Positions 25,065-34,334 are shown, counted from the stretch's first letter. The stretch: DNA of 64,000 nucleotides from Variovorax sp. SG517 (GCF_013376045.1 NZ_JABMJG010000010.1:1-64000); one strand, 5' to 3'. Notes: generated by a model from the sequence alone, not told the origin. Translations and numbers: made by a program.

Positions 25065-26483
25065 ATGAACGACAACGCCCGGCCGGAGACGGCCACGGAA
25101 GGCGCTTCGAAGCGCATCGCCCTCACCGTGGCCGCCGCCTTCTTCATGGAGACGCTGGACGCCACCGTCATCGTCACGGCGCTGCCGGCCATCGGCGCCG
25201 GCTTCGGCATCGGGGCGCTCGATGCGAGCCTGGGCGTCACGGTCTACCTGATCGCGATGGCGGCGCTGGTGCCTGCGGCGGGCTGGTGCGCGGGGCGCTT
25301 CGGCGCGCGACGGGTGTTCGCGCTGGCGGTCGGCACCTTCACCCTCGCCTCGCTGGCCTGCGGGCTTGCGCCGACTTTCGAGTTCTTCGTCGCGGCGCGC
25401 GTGCTGCAGGGCGCGGCCGCCGCCTTCATGTCGCCGGTGGGCCGGCTGGTGGTGCTGCGCGAGACGCCGAAGCACCGGCTGATCGAGGCCATCGGCACCA
25501 TCACCTGGCCGGGTCTCATCGCGCCGGTGATCGGGCCGCCGCTGGGCGGGCTGATCGCCACGCATGCGTCGTGGCGCTGGATCTTTTTGCTGAACGTGCC
25601 GCTGGGCCTGGTGGGCCTGTGGCTGGTGATGCGGCTCTTTCCGCGCCGGGCCGACGCCGCGCCGGTGCGCTTCGACGCCACAGGCTTCGTGCTCACAGCC
25701 ATCGCGCTGGCCGCGCTGGTCGAAGGCCTCACGCGGCTGGGCGGGCCGCAGCCGGGCTCGGCCGTCACGCTCGGCCTGTTGGCCGCCGGCGTGGTGACAG
25801 CGCTCGCCGCGGTGTGGCACGCGCGGCGCGTGGCGGCGCCACTGCTCGACCTGCGCGCGCTCGCGGTGCCGACCTATGCGCTGGCCACAGCGACCGCCGG
25901 CTTCGTCTCGCGGGTCGCCATCAACGCCTCGCCCTTCCTGCTGCCGCTGATGTTCCAGATCGGCTTCGGCATGAGCGCCTTCCATGCGGGCTCGATGCTG
26001 CTGGTGTACATGGCCGGCAACCTCGTCATGAAGAGCGCCACCACGGCGGTGCTGCGGCGCTTCGGCTTTCGCCGCGTGCTGACGGTGAACGGCGCGATCT
26101 GCGCCGCCACGCTCTTCGGCTGCGGGCTGCTGTCGCCCGGCGACCCACTGCCGTGGATGTGCGTGCTGCTGTTCGTGGCGGGCATGGCGCGTTCGATGAA
26201 CTTCACCGCCATCAACACGCTCGCCTTCGCAGACGTGCCCGACGAGACACGCGCCGGCGCCAGCACGCTCGGCACGATGCTGCAGCAGGTGTCGCTCGCG
26301 CTCGGCGTGGCGCTGGGGGCGATGGTGCTCGGCGCGTCGCAGGCGCTGCGCGGCGCGCCGGCCGTGGAGCTCGCCGACTTCAGGCATGCCTGGTACGTGG
26401 TCGGCCTGCTGATGGCCGTTGCGACGCTGATGACGCTGCGGCTCGACCGCCATGCGGGCGTGGCGGTATCGCGGAGGTCGTGA
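25065..26483 (+). CDS. DHA2-type (EmrB/QacA) MFS efflux transporter
   Basis: 472 residues with about 14 predicted membrane helices. The first helix has METLDATVIVTALPAI, the motif typical of drug:H+ antiporter family 2. Motif A is relaxed (GWCAGRFGARRVFAL), motif B lies around AARVLQGAAAAFMSPVG, and motif C has GPPLGGLI. Such pumps export hydrophobic compounds at the inner membrane. No membrane-fusion partner or TetR regulator lies beside it, so the substrate cannot be named. It is divergent from dctA across a 249-base regulatory region. Confidence 0.88.
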   Translation: MNDNARPETATEGASKRIALTVAAAFFMETLDATVIVTALPAIGAGFGIGALDASLGVTVYLIAMAALVPAAGWCAGRFGARRVFALAVGTFTLASLACGLAPTFEFFVAARVLQGAAAAFMSPVGRLVVLRETPKHRLIEAIGTITWPGLIAPVIGPPLGGLIATHASWRWIFLLNVPLGLVGLWLVMRLFPRRADAAPVRFDATGFVLTAIALAALVEGLTRLGGPQPGSAVTLGLLAAGVVTALAAVWHARRVAAPLLDLRALAVPTYALATATAGFVSRVAINASPFLLPLMFQIGFGMSAFHAGSMLLVYMAGNLVMKSATTAVLRRFGFRRVLTVNGAICAATLFGCGLLSPGDPLPWMCVLLFVAGMARSMNFTAINTLAFADVPDETRAGASTLGTMLQQVSLALGVALGAMVLGASQALRGAPAVELADFRHAWYVVGLLMAVATLMTLRLDRHAGVAVSRRS

Positions 26484-26526
26484 GAACATCTTCCGCTGCT
26501 TTTCCTTGACGACGGAGATTCGCTTC

Positions 26527-27225
26527 ATGCCACTTCACATCGGCATCGTCGGCTGCTCGGCCGAAGGCGCTGCGCTCTGCTATCGCACGCTGTGCGTCGA
26601 AGGCGCCAGCTACATGGGCCACGCGCATGCACACCCCGAGGTCTCGATGCACACGCATTCGCTCGCCGCGTACGTGGACTGCCTCGATCGCGGCGACATC
26701 GACGGCGTCGGGCAGCTGATGCTGTCGTCGGCACGCAAGCTCGCCGCGGCCGGCGCAGACTTCCTGATCTGCCCCGACAACACGATCCACCAGGCGATGC
26801 ACATCGTGCTGCCGCAGTCGCCGCTGCCGTGGCTGCACATCGCCGAGGTGGCCGCGGCCGAAGCGACGTCGCGCGGCTTTCGCAGCGTGGGCGTGCTGGG
26901 CACGCACTGGCTGGTGAACAGCGAGGTCTATCCGCGGGCACTCTCGGCCGCCGGCCTGGAAGCCGTGCGCCCCGAGGCCGGGGAGCGCGCCACGATGGGC
27001 CGCATCATCATGGACGAGCTGGTGCGCGGCGTGATCAGGCCAGAGTCGACCGCGGTGCTGCAACGCATGATCGACGGCCTGAAGTCGCGCGGCTGCGATG
27101 CCGTGGTGCTGGGCTGCACCGAGCTGCCGCTGGTGCTGAACGACGGCAACTCGGCGCTCCCCACGCTCGACTCCACGCGCCTGCTGGCCCGCGCGGCGCT
27201 GCGGCGCGCAACGGCGGCCGGCTGA
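26527..27225 (+). CDS. Aspartate/glutamate racemase family protein
   Basis: 232 residues with the pseudosymmetric Asp/Glu racemase fold. The first catalytic Cys is C82 in LICPDNTIH (a CPDNT variant of the usual CNT) and the second is C197 in VLGCTELPL. These PLP-independent enzymes interconvert amino-acid enantiomers by a two-thiol mechanism. ATG 26527 starts MPLHIGIVGCS; the upstream extension overlapping the MFS gene is not needed. It is followed 33 bases on by a thioesterase. Whether the substrate is aspartate, glutamate or a hydantoin cannot be read from sequence. Confidence 0.88.
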   Translation: MPLHIGIVGCSAEGAALCYRTLCVEGASYMGHAHAHPEVSMHTHSLAAYVDCLDRGDIDGVGQLMLSSARKLAAAGADFLICPDNTIHQAMHIVLPQSPLPWLHIAEVAAAEATSRGFRSVGVLGTHWLVNSEVYPRALSAAGLEAVRPEAGERATMGRIIMDELVRGVIRPESTAVLQRMIDGLKSRGCDAVVLGCTELPLVLNDGNSALPTLDSTRLLARAALRRATAAG

Positions 27226-27258
27226 GCTTTCGATCCAACTGGAAACAAGGAGACATCG

Positions 27259-27660
27259 ATGCCCGACATCGCCACGATGCAGAAACTGCTGGACACGATC
27301 TTCCCCGGCCTCATGGGCGTGCGGCTCACCCAGCTCGAGCCCGAGCGCGTGGTCGCGCAGATGGAGGTGCGGCCCGACCTGTGCACCGCCGGCGGCATCC
27401 TCCACGGCGGCGCCTACATGGCATTCGCCGACACGCTCGGCGCTGTCGGCACCATCGTCAACCTGCCCGAGGGCAAGCGCACGACGACGACCGACTCGAG
27501 CACCAAGTTCATCGCGGGCGCGCGCGTCGGCACCACGGTCACCGGCACCAGCGTGGCGCTGCATCGCGGGCGCACGACGCAGGTGTGGCAGACCTCGGTG
27601 ACCAATGCCGACGGCAAGCTGTGCGCGGTGGTCACGCAGACGCAGCTGGTGCTCGACTGA
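27259..27660 (+). CDS. PaaI-type hotdog thioesterase
   Basis: 133 residues. The hotdog fold signature is clear: the HGG…ADTLG core (ILHGGAYMAFADTLGAVG), with the Asp/Glu-type active position in the following helix, and TTDSSTKFIAGARVGTTVTGTSVALHRGRTTQVW strands typical of 4HBT/PaaI thioesterases (quoted only as family pattern). These hydrolyse acyl-CoA thioesters in the cytoplasm. ATG 27259 has an AAGGAG box. It probably shares a transcript with the racemase; a functional link is not evident. Confidence 0.9.
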   Translation: MPDIATMQKLLDTIFPGLMGVRLTQLEPERVVAQMEVRPDLCTAGGILHGGAYMAFADTLGAVGTIVNLPEGKRTTTTDSSTKFIAGARVGTTVTGTSVALHRGRTTQVWQTSVTNADGKLCAVVTQTQLVLD

Positions 27661-27819
27661 GGCGCCTGGTCGCACCGCCGGCGCGCGTCGGCATGCGCTT
27701 ACGGTCGCTTCGCACAGCGTCCTATCGACGCACCCGCCATGGTTCCTAGCCTGGGATTCAGGCGCCGGACATCCTCATCCCTGTGTGCAACCAACGCCGG
27801 TGCCCCCAAGGAGATGACC

Positions 27820-28251
27820 ATGAACAAGCTCATATGGTCCTGCGCCGTCGCGTCCTGCCTCGGCGTGCTTTCGGCCCACGCCCAGATGAACACGCCGCCG
27901 GCGGCAACCGTCGATCCGGCCGTTGCCGAACTGAAGGCGGGCCGCGACAAGATCGCGGCCGACTACAAGGCCGACCGCGCCGCATGCGACGCCCTGAAGG
28001 ACAACGCCAAGGATGTCTGCGTCGAGGAAGCCAAGGGCAAGGAAAAGATCGCCAAGGCCCAGCTCGACCAGAAGCTGATGCCCAGCGACAGCAACGCCCG
28101 CAAGGTGGCCGAAGCCAAGGTGGAAGCGGCCTACAGCATCGCCAAGGAAAAGTGCGACGACCAGAAGGGCGACGCCAAGTCCGCCTGCGTGAAGCAGGCC
28201 AAGGCCGACGAGGAGAAGGGCAAGGCCGAAGTCAAGGCGATGAAGAAGTAG
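27820..28251 (+). CDS. Small exported Lys/Ala-rich protein, function unknown
   Basis: 143 residues from ATG 27820, which has an AAGGAG box at 27808-27813. A signal peptide (MNKLIWSCAVASCLGVLSAHAQ) leads into a helical, Lys/Ala/Asp-rich mature part with four cysteines spaced as two pairs (ACDALKDNAKDVC and KCDDQKGDAKSAC), suggesting two similar disulfide-linked helical hairpins. Proteins of this kind are common in Variovorax-like bacteria without assigned function. An apparent 27-codon upstream extension is not needed. It is convergent with the polysaccharide operon. Confidence 0.75.
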   Translation: MNKLIWSCAVASCLGVLSAHAQMNTPPAATVDPAVAELKAGRDKIAADYKADRAACDALKDNAKDVCVEEAKGKEKIAKAQLDQKLMPSDSNARKVAEAKVEAAYSIAKEKCDDQKGDAKSACVKQAKADEEKGKAEVKAMKK

Positions 28252-28287
28252 CGGCGAAGAAGCGGGCCCGCCCTACGCCCTACGCAG

Positions 28288-29709
28288 CTACGCAGCGCCC
28301 CACCCGCCGCCGATCGCCTTGTACAGGTTGACCATGTTCACGGCGGCCTTGAGCTGGAGCTCGATCAGCTGCTGCTGTTCGGCATAGAGTTCGCGCTGCG
28401 CGTCCTGGCTGGAGAAGTAGTCTTCCAGGCCGCTGCGAAAGCGCGTGCGCGAAATGCCGGCCACCTTCTCCAGCGCCTGCACGCGCGCCTGCTGCGCCTC
28501 GAGCTGCGGCGCCAGATGGTCGTCGGCGATCAGCGCGTTGGCGGTTTCGCGAAAAGCCACCTGCGCCGCGGATTCGTAGGAAGCCATTGCCGCGGCCAGC
28601 CGCTCTTCGCTGGCCGTGACGTTGGCGGACCTGCGGCCCCAGTCGAACAGCGGCAGCGACACGCCCAGCACGCCGGCCCAGCTGGCGTTGCCACCGCTGA
28701 GCAGCGTCGACAGTTCCCTGCTCACGCCGCCGGTGAGCGCGGTCAGCGAGATGGTCGGCAGCATGGCCGCCTTGGCCGCGCCCACGCCCGAGTTGGCGGC
28801 CTCGACGCGCGCGTAAGCCGCCAGCAGGTCGGGCCGGCGCTGCAGCAGGCTCGACGGCATGCCCGGCGCGACCTGCGCGGTGGAGCGCTGCGGCCAGGGC
28901 CGTGCGGCGCCCGTGTCCGGCGGCACGGCCTCGCCCACCAGCACGTTCAGCCCCTGCAGATCCTGCGCGACGCGCATGCGGTATTCCTCCTGTCGCACGC
29001 GGGCGTTCTGCAGCAGCGACTGCGCGCGGTACACGTCCAGCTGCGCCGCGCCGCCGACCGCCTTGGCGCGGCCGATCATGTCGGCATTGGCGGTCAGCCC
29101 GGCCGCGTTGGAATCGGCCAGGCTCAGCAATGCGCGGTCGGCGCGCAGCGTGAGATAGGCGTTCGCCACCTCGCCCACCAGGTTCATGCGCGCTGCCGCG
29201 TAGTCGCGGTCGCCGGCTTCGGCCAGCGAGCCGCCCTGCTGCGCGCTGCTCTGCTGGCGGCCGAAGAAGTCGAGCTCGTACGACGTCACGCCGGCCTGGA
29301 TGTCGAAGCTGTTGGAAACGCTGCCGTCCGACGGCAGGTTGCCGACCGGGCTCAGCGAGCCCTGCGGCGTGGTCTGCGCGCGCTGGGCATGGGCCGACAG
29401 CCCCAGCGGCGGGAACAGCGATGCACGCCCCGCGGCATACACGGCCCGCGCCTCGCGCGCCTTCGCCGCGTAGACGCGCAAGTCGCGGTTGCGCGACAGC
29501 GCGGTGGCGATCAGGCCGCGCAGTTCGTCGTCCTGCACGAAGCCGCGCCAGTCCACCGGCTCCGCGGACGGCCGCGCCGCGCCGGCCGGCCATTGCGAGG
29601 GCACGGACAGGTCGGGCTGCTTCATCGGCGGCGTGAGATTGCATCCGCTCACCACCAGCAGGACGCACAGCGCCAGCACCAGCAATATCAGGCGCAGGCT
29701 CAGGCGCAC
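28288..29709 (-). other. Probable separate start of the outer-membrane channel (NodT family) inside the fused frame
   Basis: GTG at 29709 begins MRLSLRLILLVLALCV…VVSGC, a perfect lipoprotein signal peptide, then DWRGFVQDDELRGLI and two OEP repeats, as in NodT/TolC-type outer-membrane factors (473 residues, normal length). A TGA in the neighbouring frame (29702-29700) overlaps this GTG. One base lost or gained upstream would therefore restore the ordinary stop-start overlap between synthase and channel. No good ribosome binding site precedes the GTG, so coupling would be needed. Confidence 0.6.
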
Positions 29710-31689
29710 GAAGCCGGCGCCGGGCGAGCGGAAGCCCGCGCTCGCGAACAGGGCCGAGGCGGCCCGCCAGGGCCGTACCTGGACGGCGACATGGCTCGGC
29801 ACCACGTTGAACACATGCCTCACCAGGTGCTCGCGCTGCGCCTCCGTGCCGGCGAACCGCAGGTCGGCACCGGCCGAACTGCGGCCTGCGAGAAGGGCCG
29901 GGAGCCAGCCCACCGGGTCGACGTACACCTCCAGCGGCTGGCCGACGCGCAGGCGCTTGAACAGGGAGCCGCCTTCGAGCAGCGCACCGTCGGCCGCGAT
30001 GTTGACGAAGCGCGATTCGCCCTCTCCAGCGGCGGTGCGCACCCGTGCGCGGGCGCGCCACGGAAAGCGCTCTTCCTGCTGCGGCCTGGGCAGGTCGACG
30101 CAGGCCATGAGCGCCCCCAGGCACAGCACCAGCGCGATGCCGGTCCACACGAGGTTGAGTTCGTCGCCGGGCGTCAGCGCCGCTCCTTCCAGCACGGCCG
30201 AGGCGGCGCCGCCCTGCAGTGCCACGAACAGGCCGCCGAAGACGGCGACCAGCTTCCAGTGCACGACGGTCCTGGAGCGGTCGAGCCCCTTCGCCGTCAC
30301 CTTGAACGGATGGCCGAAGGGCCGCAGCATCGCGTTGAGCAGCGTGCCGGTGACGGCCATCGCGGCCACCAGCTGGCTCACCTCGCTGAACACGGGCAGG
30401 CAGCGGCGCTGGCTGATCCAGTAGCTGTAGGCCCAGAACATCATGAGCGGCGGCAGGCCGTAGGCGGCAAAGGCCTGCGGCGTCGCATGGAAGGCCGAGA
30501 CGCCGGCATACCAGTACAGCACCGGCGCCAGCATGATCAGCGCCATGAAGGGCTTGCCCAGCCAGTGCAGCAGCCCGTGCACGAAGTGCAGCCGCGCCGA
30601 AAGGCTGTAGCCCGCGCCGCGCAGCGGGCCGTCGGGAAGCAGCGCGAGCTGCACCGTGCCCAGGCACCAGCGGCTGCGCTGGTTGATGTAGTCGATGATG
30701 CTCTCGGCCGACAGCCCGTTCGACAGCCGCTCGCCCAGCCAGCGCGTGACGTGGCCGCGCCGCAGCAGCAGATAGGTGGTGTGGATGTCCTCGCACACGC
30801 TGCCCACCGGGAAGCCGCCCGCGGCGGTGATCAGGTCGCGCCGCACGATGAACGAGGTGCCCACGCAGAAGGCCGAGTCGGCCGCGTCCTTCGCCGGCTG
30901 CAGCACGTCGAAGAACACGCGCTGCTCGTCGACCCAGCTGTCGGTTGCGCGCAGGTTGTGCTGGATGGGGTCGGCGTTGTAATAGAACTGCGGCGTCTGC
31001 ACCAGTCCGACGCGGCGGTCCTCGAACAGCCCGAGCATGCGGTAGACGATCTCGCGCTGCGGCGCGAAGTCCGCGTCGAGCACCAGGATGAAGGGCGCGT
31101 TGGTCGCGTCCGCGGACAGGCGCAGCCCGTTGTTGAGGTTGCCGGCCTTGGCGTGGCTGTTGTCGGGCCGCCGCGCGTAGTGCACGCCCCTGCGTTCGCA
31201 GTAGTCGCGCAGCCAGTCGCGCCGGGTGTCGTCGAGCACCCAGACATTCAGCCGCGGATAGTCGATGGCCTGGGCGGCGATGATGGTCTTCTCCAGCACC
31301 GCCAGCTCTTCGTTGTATGTGCAGATGAACACGTCCACCGCCGGCACCTGCCCGCCACGGGCGCGCAGCGCGGCTTCTCCGCGGTCGGCCTGCCCGCGGT
31401 TGTCGCGGCGCCTCACCAGCATCTGGATGGACATCAGCGTGTAGACGATGGCCGCCAGCTCGAAGCACAGGAACACCCAGGCGAACAGCGTCCCGAAGCC
31501 GAGGTCCGATGGCGGCATGGTGGCGACCACGCGCCAGACCGCGTAGCGAAGCAGGAGCAGCGCGGTCAGCGCGCCGAACAGCATGCGATGCGAGATGCGA
31601 TCGACGCTGGCCCGGCTCATCAGGAGCAGCGCGATTGCCCCGATCAGGGCGTTGAGCTGGAATTCCGGTGTGGCGATCAGGCTGGACAT
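28288..31689 (-). CDS. GT2 polysaccharide synthase with PilZ domain, fused in frame to a TolC/NodT-type outer-membrane channel
   Basis: One open frame of 1133 codons. Residues 1-540 are a membrane GT2 synthase of the cellulose-synthase class: two N-terminal helices, TYNE and LDD (D153-D154), DAD (205-207), CED (299-301) and QRSRW (337-341), then further helices. Residues 541-630 form a PilZ-like domain (RARARVR, then VNIAADG in place of the DxSxxG motif), so c-di-GMP control is likely. From residue 661 (GTG) a lipoprotein signal peptide with VVSGC starts a complete 473-residue outer-membrane efflux protein. A single fused chain would be odd, because the channel belongs in the other membrane. 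Internal initiation or a frameshift near the junction is likely. It overlaps the preceding gene by 13 bases. Confidence 0.85.
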   Translation of the reverse strand: MSSLIATPEFQLNALIGAIALLLMSRASVDRISHRMLFGALTALLLLRYAVWRVVATMPPSDLGFGTLFAWVFLCFELAAIVYTLMSIQMLVRRRDNRGQADRGEAALRARGGQVPAVDVFICTYNEELAVLEKTIIAAQAIDYPRLNVWVLDDTRRDWLRDYCERRGVHYARRPDNSHAKAGNLNNGLRLSADATNAPFILVLDADFAPQREIVYRMLGLFEDRRVGLVQTPQFYYNADPIQHNLRATDSWVDEQRVFFDVLQPAKDAADSAFCVGTSFIVRRDLITAAGGFPVGSVCEDIHTTYLLLRRGHVTRWLGERLSNGLSAESIIDYINQRSRWCLGTVQLALLPDGPLRGAGYSLSARLHFVHGLLHWLGKPFMALIMLAPVLYWYAGVSAFHATPQAFAAYGLPPLMMFWAYSYWISQRRCLPVFSEVSQLVAAMAVTGTLLNAMLRPFGHPFKVTAKGLDRSRTVVHWKLVAVFGGLFVALQGGAASAVLEGAALTPGDELNLVWTGIALVLCLGALMACVDLPRPQQEERFPWRARARVRTAAGEGESRFVNIAADGALLEGGSLFKRLRVGQPLEVYVDPVGWLPALLAGRSSAGADLRFAGTEAQREHLVRHVFNVVPSHVAVQVRPWRAASALFASAGFRSPGAGFVRLSLRLILLVLALCVLLVVSGCNLTPPMKQPDLSVPSQWPAGAARPSAEPVDWRGFVQDDELRGLIATALSRNRDLRVYAAKAREARAVYAAGRASLFPPLGLSAHAQRAQTTPQGSLSPVGNLPSDGSVSNSFDIQAGVTSYELDFFGRQQSSAQQGGSLAEAGDRDYAAARMNLVGEVANAYLTLRADRALLSLADSNAAGLTANADMIGRAKAVGGAAQLDVYRAQSLLQNARVRQEEYRMRVAQDLQGLNVLVGEAVPPDTGAARPWPQRSTAQVAPGMPSSLLQRRPDLLAAYARVEAANSGVGAAKAAMLPTISLTALTGGVSRELSTLLSGGNASWAGVLGVSLPLFDWGRRSANVTASEERLAAAMASYESAAQVAFRETANALIADDHLAPQLEAQQARVQALEKVAGISRTRFRSGLEDYFSSQDAQRELYAEQQQLIELQLKAAVNMVNLYKAIGGGWGAA

Positions 31690-33008
31690 GATGGGGTGGC
31701 TTCCGATGCGGCAGTCTTGCCGGTGAAGGGGTTGAAACCGGTGGCGGCCAGGGCGATCCAGGCCGTGGCGCCGAGGTGCGGCCAGTGGTAGTAATAGAAG
31801 TCGGCGCCGGCCGAGTCGGGGCCGATGGCCAGGCCGGTGGAAATGCGGGAGGCCGGCGTCGCGTAGTACAGGCCGTTGCCGGCGCGCTGCGATGCGAGCA
31901 GCTGCCACAGGGCCTCGGGCGCCGAGCCTTTGCGCGCCACCAGCGTGGCGGCGGCCTGCGCACTGCCTTCGGTCCAGATGCCGTCGGGGTTGCGCGAGAA
32001 GCCGTAGCCGGCTTCGAAGCGATGGTGCTTCTCCACCCAGTCGAGCCCCTTGCTCCAGGCGCACGAGCCCTCGGGCGCGGCCAGCAGCGGCCAGAGTTGC
32101 GCATCCAGGCCGGAGCCTTCGGTGGAGAGGGTCGCGCCGTCCTCCTTGGTGCCGATGTGGAAGCGCTGCTCCTGGGGGCTCCACATGCGGCCCACGAAAT
32201 CGAGCGCGGTGCGCGCCTGCCGATGCTCCGGCGCGTCGCGCTGGCCGCTGGCGCGCGCGGCCCATGCGGCGGCCACGGCGATGTCGATGTTGTGCTCGGT
32301 GGATTTCCAGGTCTGGGCGCGCTGCGCGTTGTCCCAGCCGTAGCGCCCGCCGTTGTAGCCGTCCTGCCCGTTCCTGGCGCGCGTGTTCTGCTCGGTCCAG
32401 GCCAGCAGCTTGCGCGCGGTCTCCAGATAGGCCGGGGCCGAGCCCGATGAGGGCTCGGCCTGGAACAGGTTCAGCATGAGCAGCGCCGCCCAGGCCACGT
32501 TGCCGGTGGCGGTGCTGACCTGGTAGGCGTCGGCGATCCACTGCTTGCGCTGCGCGTCCCAGCGGCCGGGCAGCGCGGGCTTTTCCTCGGTCACCGGACC
32601 GGCGCGGTAGGCGTTGCGCACGCGCCCGTCGGAAAAGCTCTGGTCGTGCGCAACGGCGCGCACCACCGCATCGCCGATGCGCCTTGCGGCGGCGCGGTCG
32701 CCGCAGGCCAGCAGCGCGATGCCGGCCAATGCGTTGTCGTAGGTGAAGGCGGCACCCGCGAGCGCGGGCTCGAACGGCGGCTCGCCGCGCGCGCCCTCGG
32801 CCGGCCTGTAGCTCGCAAGGAACAGCGGCCCGGAAGCGGCGCCCGCCTGGTCGTGCACGACCGCGCGGCGCAACCCCTCGCAGCTTTCGCGCGCGAGCGC
32901 CTGCTGCGTGGCGCCCGCCTGGGGCGCCGCAGCCGCGGCCGCGGCACAGGCCAGCGCCGCCGAGGCGGCGCACCACACCCGCACACGGAAGAAAGAGGAG
33001 ATCGACAT
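31677..33008 (-). CDS. Exported alpha/alpha-barrel protein of the polysaccharide operon
   Basis: 443 residues with a signal peptide (FFRVRVWCAASAALACAAAAAAAPQ). The mature part has repeated helical-hairpin units with aromatic residues (FTYDNALAGIALLA, WIADAYQVSTATGNVAWAALLML, EHNIDIAVAAAWAAR, EGSGLDAQLWPLLAA), as in (alpha/alpha)6-barrel glycosidases and polysaccharide-binding proteins. No GH8-type catalytic set can be named with confidence. Its position between membrane-fusion protein and synthase suggests a periplasmic hydrolase or product-binding role, comparable to the cellulases found in cellulose operons. It overlaps the synthase start by 13 bases. Confidence 0.72.
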   Translation of the reverse strand: MSISSFFRVRVWCAASAALACAAAAAAAPQAGATQQALARESCEGLRRAVVHDQAGAASGPLFLASYRPAEGARGEPPFEPALAGAAFTYDNALAGIALLACGDRAAARRIGDAVVRAVAHDQSFSDGRVRNAYRAGPVTEEKPALPGRWDAQRKQWIADAYQVSTATGNVAWAALLMLNLFQAEPSSGSAPAYLETARKLLAWTEQNTRARNGQDGYNGGRYGWDNAQRAQTWKSTEHNIDIAVAAAWAARASGQRDAPEHRQARTALDFVGRMWSPQEQRFHIGTKEDGATLSTEGSGLDAQLWPLLAAPEGSCAWSKGLDWVEKHHRFEAGYGFSRNPDGIWTEGSAQAAATLVARKGSAPEALWQLLASQRAGNGLYYATPASRISTGLAIGPDSAGADFYYYHWPHLGATAWIALAATGFNPFTGKTAASEATPSCPA

Positions 33009-33059
33009 GGCGTTCTCTCCGGAGGATGTGGAGCCTGGAGGCGCGCGAAGAGCCCGCGC

Positions 33060-34334
33060 TCAGGTCCTGAGGCTGGCCGAGACCACCTTGCCCGGCACGC
33101 AGATGCTCTGCTGGCGGGCCGCGGACTGCTGGGACTGGCCGTCCTCGATGCGCGCCACGGCGTAGATGGAGCCCTGCTCGGCATAGGGGAAGGGCACGCT
33201 GTACGTGCTCTGCAGCGCGTCGGAGGCCACGGGCAGCAGCTGTTCGACGCGCGCGGGCATCGCGGCCGTGTTCTCGCCGATCTTCACGTCGAGCACCGAG
33301 CCGATGCTCAGGCGCTTGGCCAGCCGCGCGGGAAACACCGCGACGACGCCGAGCCGGCTGCAATCGGTGACGCGCACGAGCGAAGCGCCCGCGGTGACAT
33401 ACGCGCCCTCGGGCATCAGCACCGTGTGCACCAGCCCCGGCTGCGTTGCCGTGACCTGGTAGGCGGCGAGCTTCTCGACGCGGTGGCGCTCGTCTTCCTC
33501 GAGCTGCGAGATCTGCTTGAGCTGCTGCACGATGGCCGTGCCGTCCTGCCGGGCCCGGTCGATGCTGTTGCGAAGCGCTTCGCGCCGGCTCGTGAGCGTC
33601 TGGAACAGGTTGCTGCCGCCAGTGCCCACGAAGGCGCCCTGCCCCGCGCTCGCCACGGTCTGCGCCTGTCCGGCGAAGGCCTGCTCGGCCACCGCCGCGT
33701 TGGCGCGGGCGGTGCTCAGCTGGGCCTCGGCCGCGTTCATCACCTGCTCGCTGATGGCGCCTTCCTTCAGCAGCGCCTCGCTGGTGCGAACCTTGTTCTC
33801 CTGCTCGGCCACCACGCTGTGCGCAACGTCGCGCTGGCGCTGGGCGATTTCCCACGAGTCCCAGGTCTGCGCGAGCGAGGCTTGCCGATGCACCTGCGCC
33901 TGCTGGCCCACGGCCCTCATCTCCTGGCTGTCGGCCTTGAACTGGTTGCCCAGCTGCGACAGCTGGCTCTGCAACGCCAGGCGCTGCGTCGTCAGCGTGG
34001 TGAGGATCTCCTGGCTCACCGTCGGGTTGCGCACCGTCGCCACCAGCGAGCCCGGCACCACCGCGTCGCGCGAGTGCACCGCCATCTGCGTGACCACGCC
34101 GCTGATCGGCGAGGTGACGAGCCCCACCGGCGCCTGCAGCACCGCCCGCGTCGCCTGGGCCGACAGCAGCGGCGCGACCAGGGTCGAAATCATGAGCCAC
34201 AGCACGAACGCCAGCAGCGCATAGCCCGCCAGCTTCGGAACGAAGGCGCCCCGCTGCCGGCTGCGTCGGCCGCCCAGGGCCCGGACGCAGAGAGCCGCAT
34301 CGGACGAAGATGAAATCGGTCTGGACACTCGCAT
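33060..34334 (-). CDS. HlyD-type membrane-fusion protein of the polysaccharide operon
   Basis: 424 residues. A cytoplasmic N terminus is followed by one membrane helix (GYALLAFVLWLMISTLV), a lipoyl half-motif around VTSPISGVVTQMAV, a long coiled-coil hairpin (residues about 120-290, Gln/Ala-rich), the second lipoyl half (YQVTATQPGLVHTVLM) and a beta-barrel. It is like BgsB, the MFP partner of the mixed-linkage glucan synthase, and like the periplasmic part of Alg44, but lacks a PilZ domain. It should bridge the synthase and the outer-membrane channel. It is the first gene of the operon; ATG 34334 follows AAGGGG. Confidence 0.85.
   Translation of the reverse strand: MRVSRPISSSSDAALCVRALGGRRSRQRGAFVPKLAGYALLAFVLWLMISTLVAPLLSAQATRAVLQAPVGLVTSPISGVVTQMAVHSRDAVVPGSLVATVRNPTVSQEILTTLTTQRLALQSQLSQLGNQFKADSQEMRAVGQQAQVHRQASLAQTWDSWEIAQRQRDVAHSVVAEQENKVRTSEALLKEGAISEQVMNAAEAQLSTARANAAVAEQAFAGQAQTVASAGQGAFVGTGGSNLFQTLTSRREALRNSIDRARQDGTAIVQQLKQISQLEEDERHRVEKLAAYQVTATQPGLVHTVLMPEGAYVTAGASLVRVTDCSRLGVVAVFPARLAKRLSIGSVLDVKIGENTAAMPARVEQLLPVASDALQSTYSVPFPYAEQGSIYAVARIEDGQSQQSAARQQSICVPGKVVSASLRT

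Noticed and set aside
28516..31791. A 1091-codon plus-strand frame opposite the polysaccharide operon
   Set aside because: It is Arg/His/Ala-rich antisense shadow of a well-supported GT2 and channel gene; no motif or ribosome binding site.
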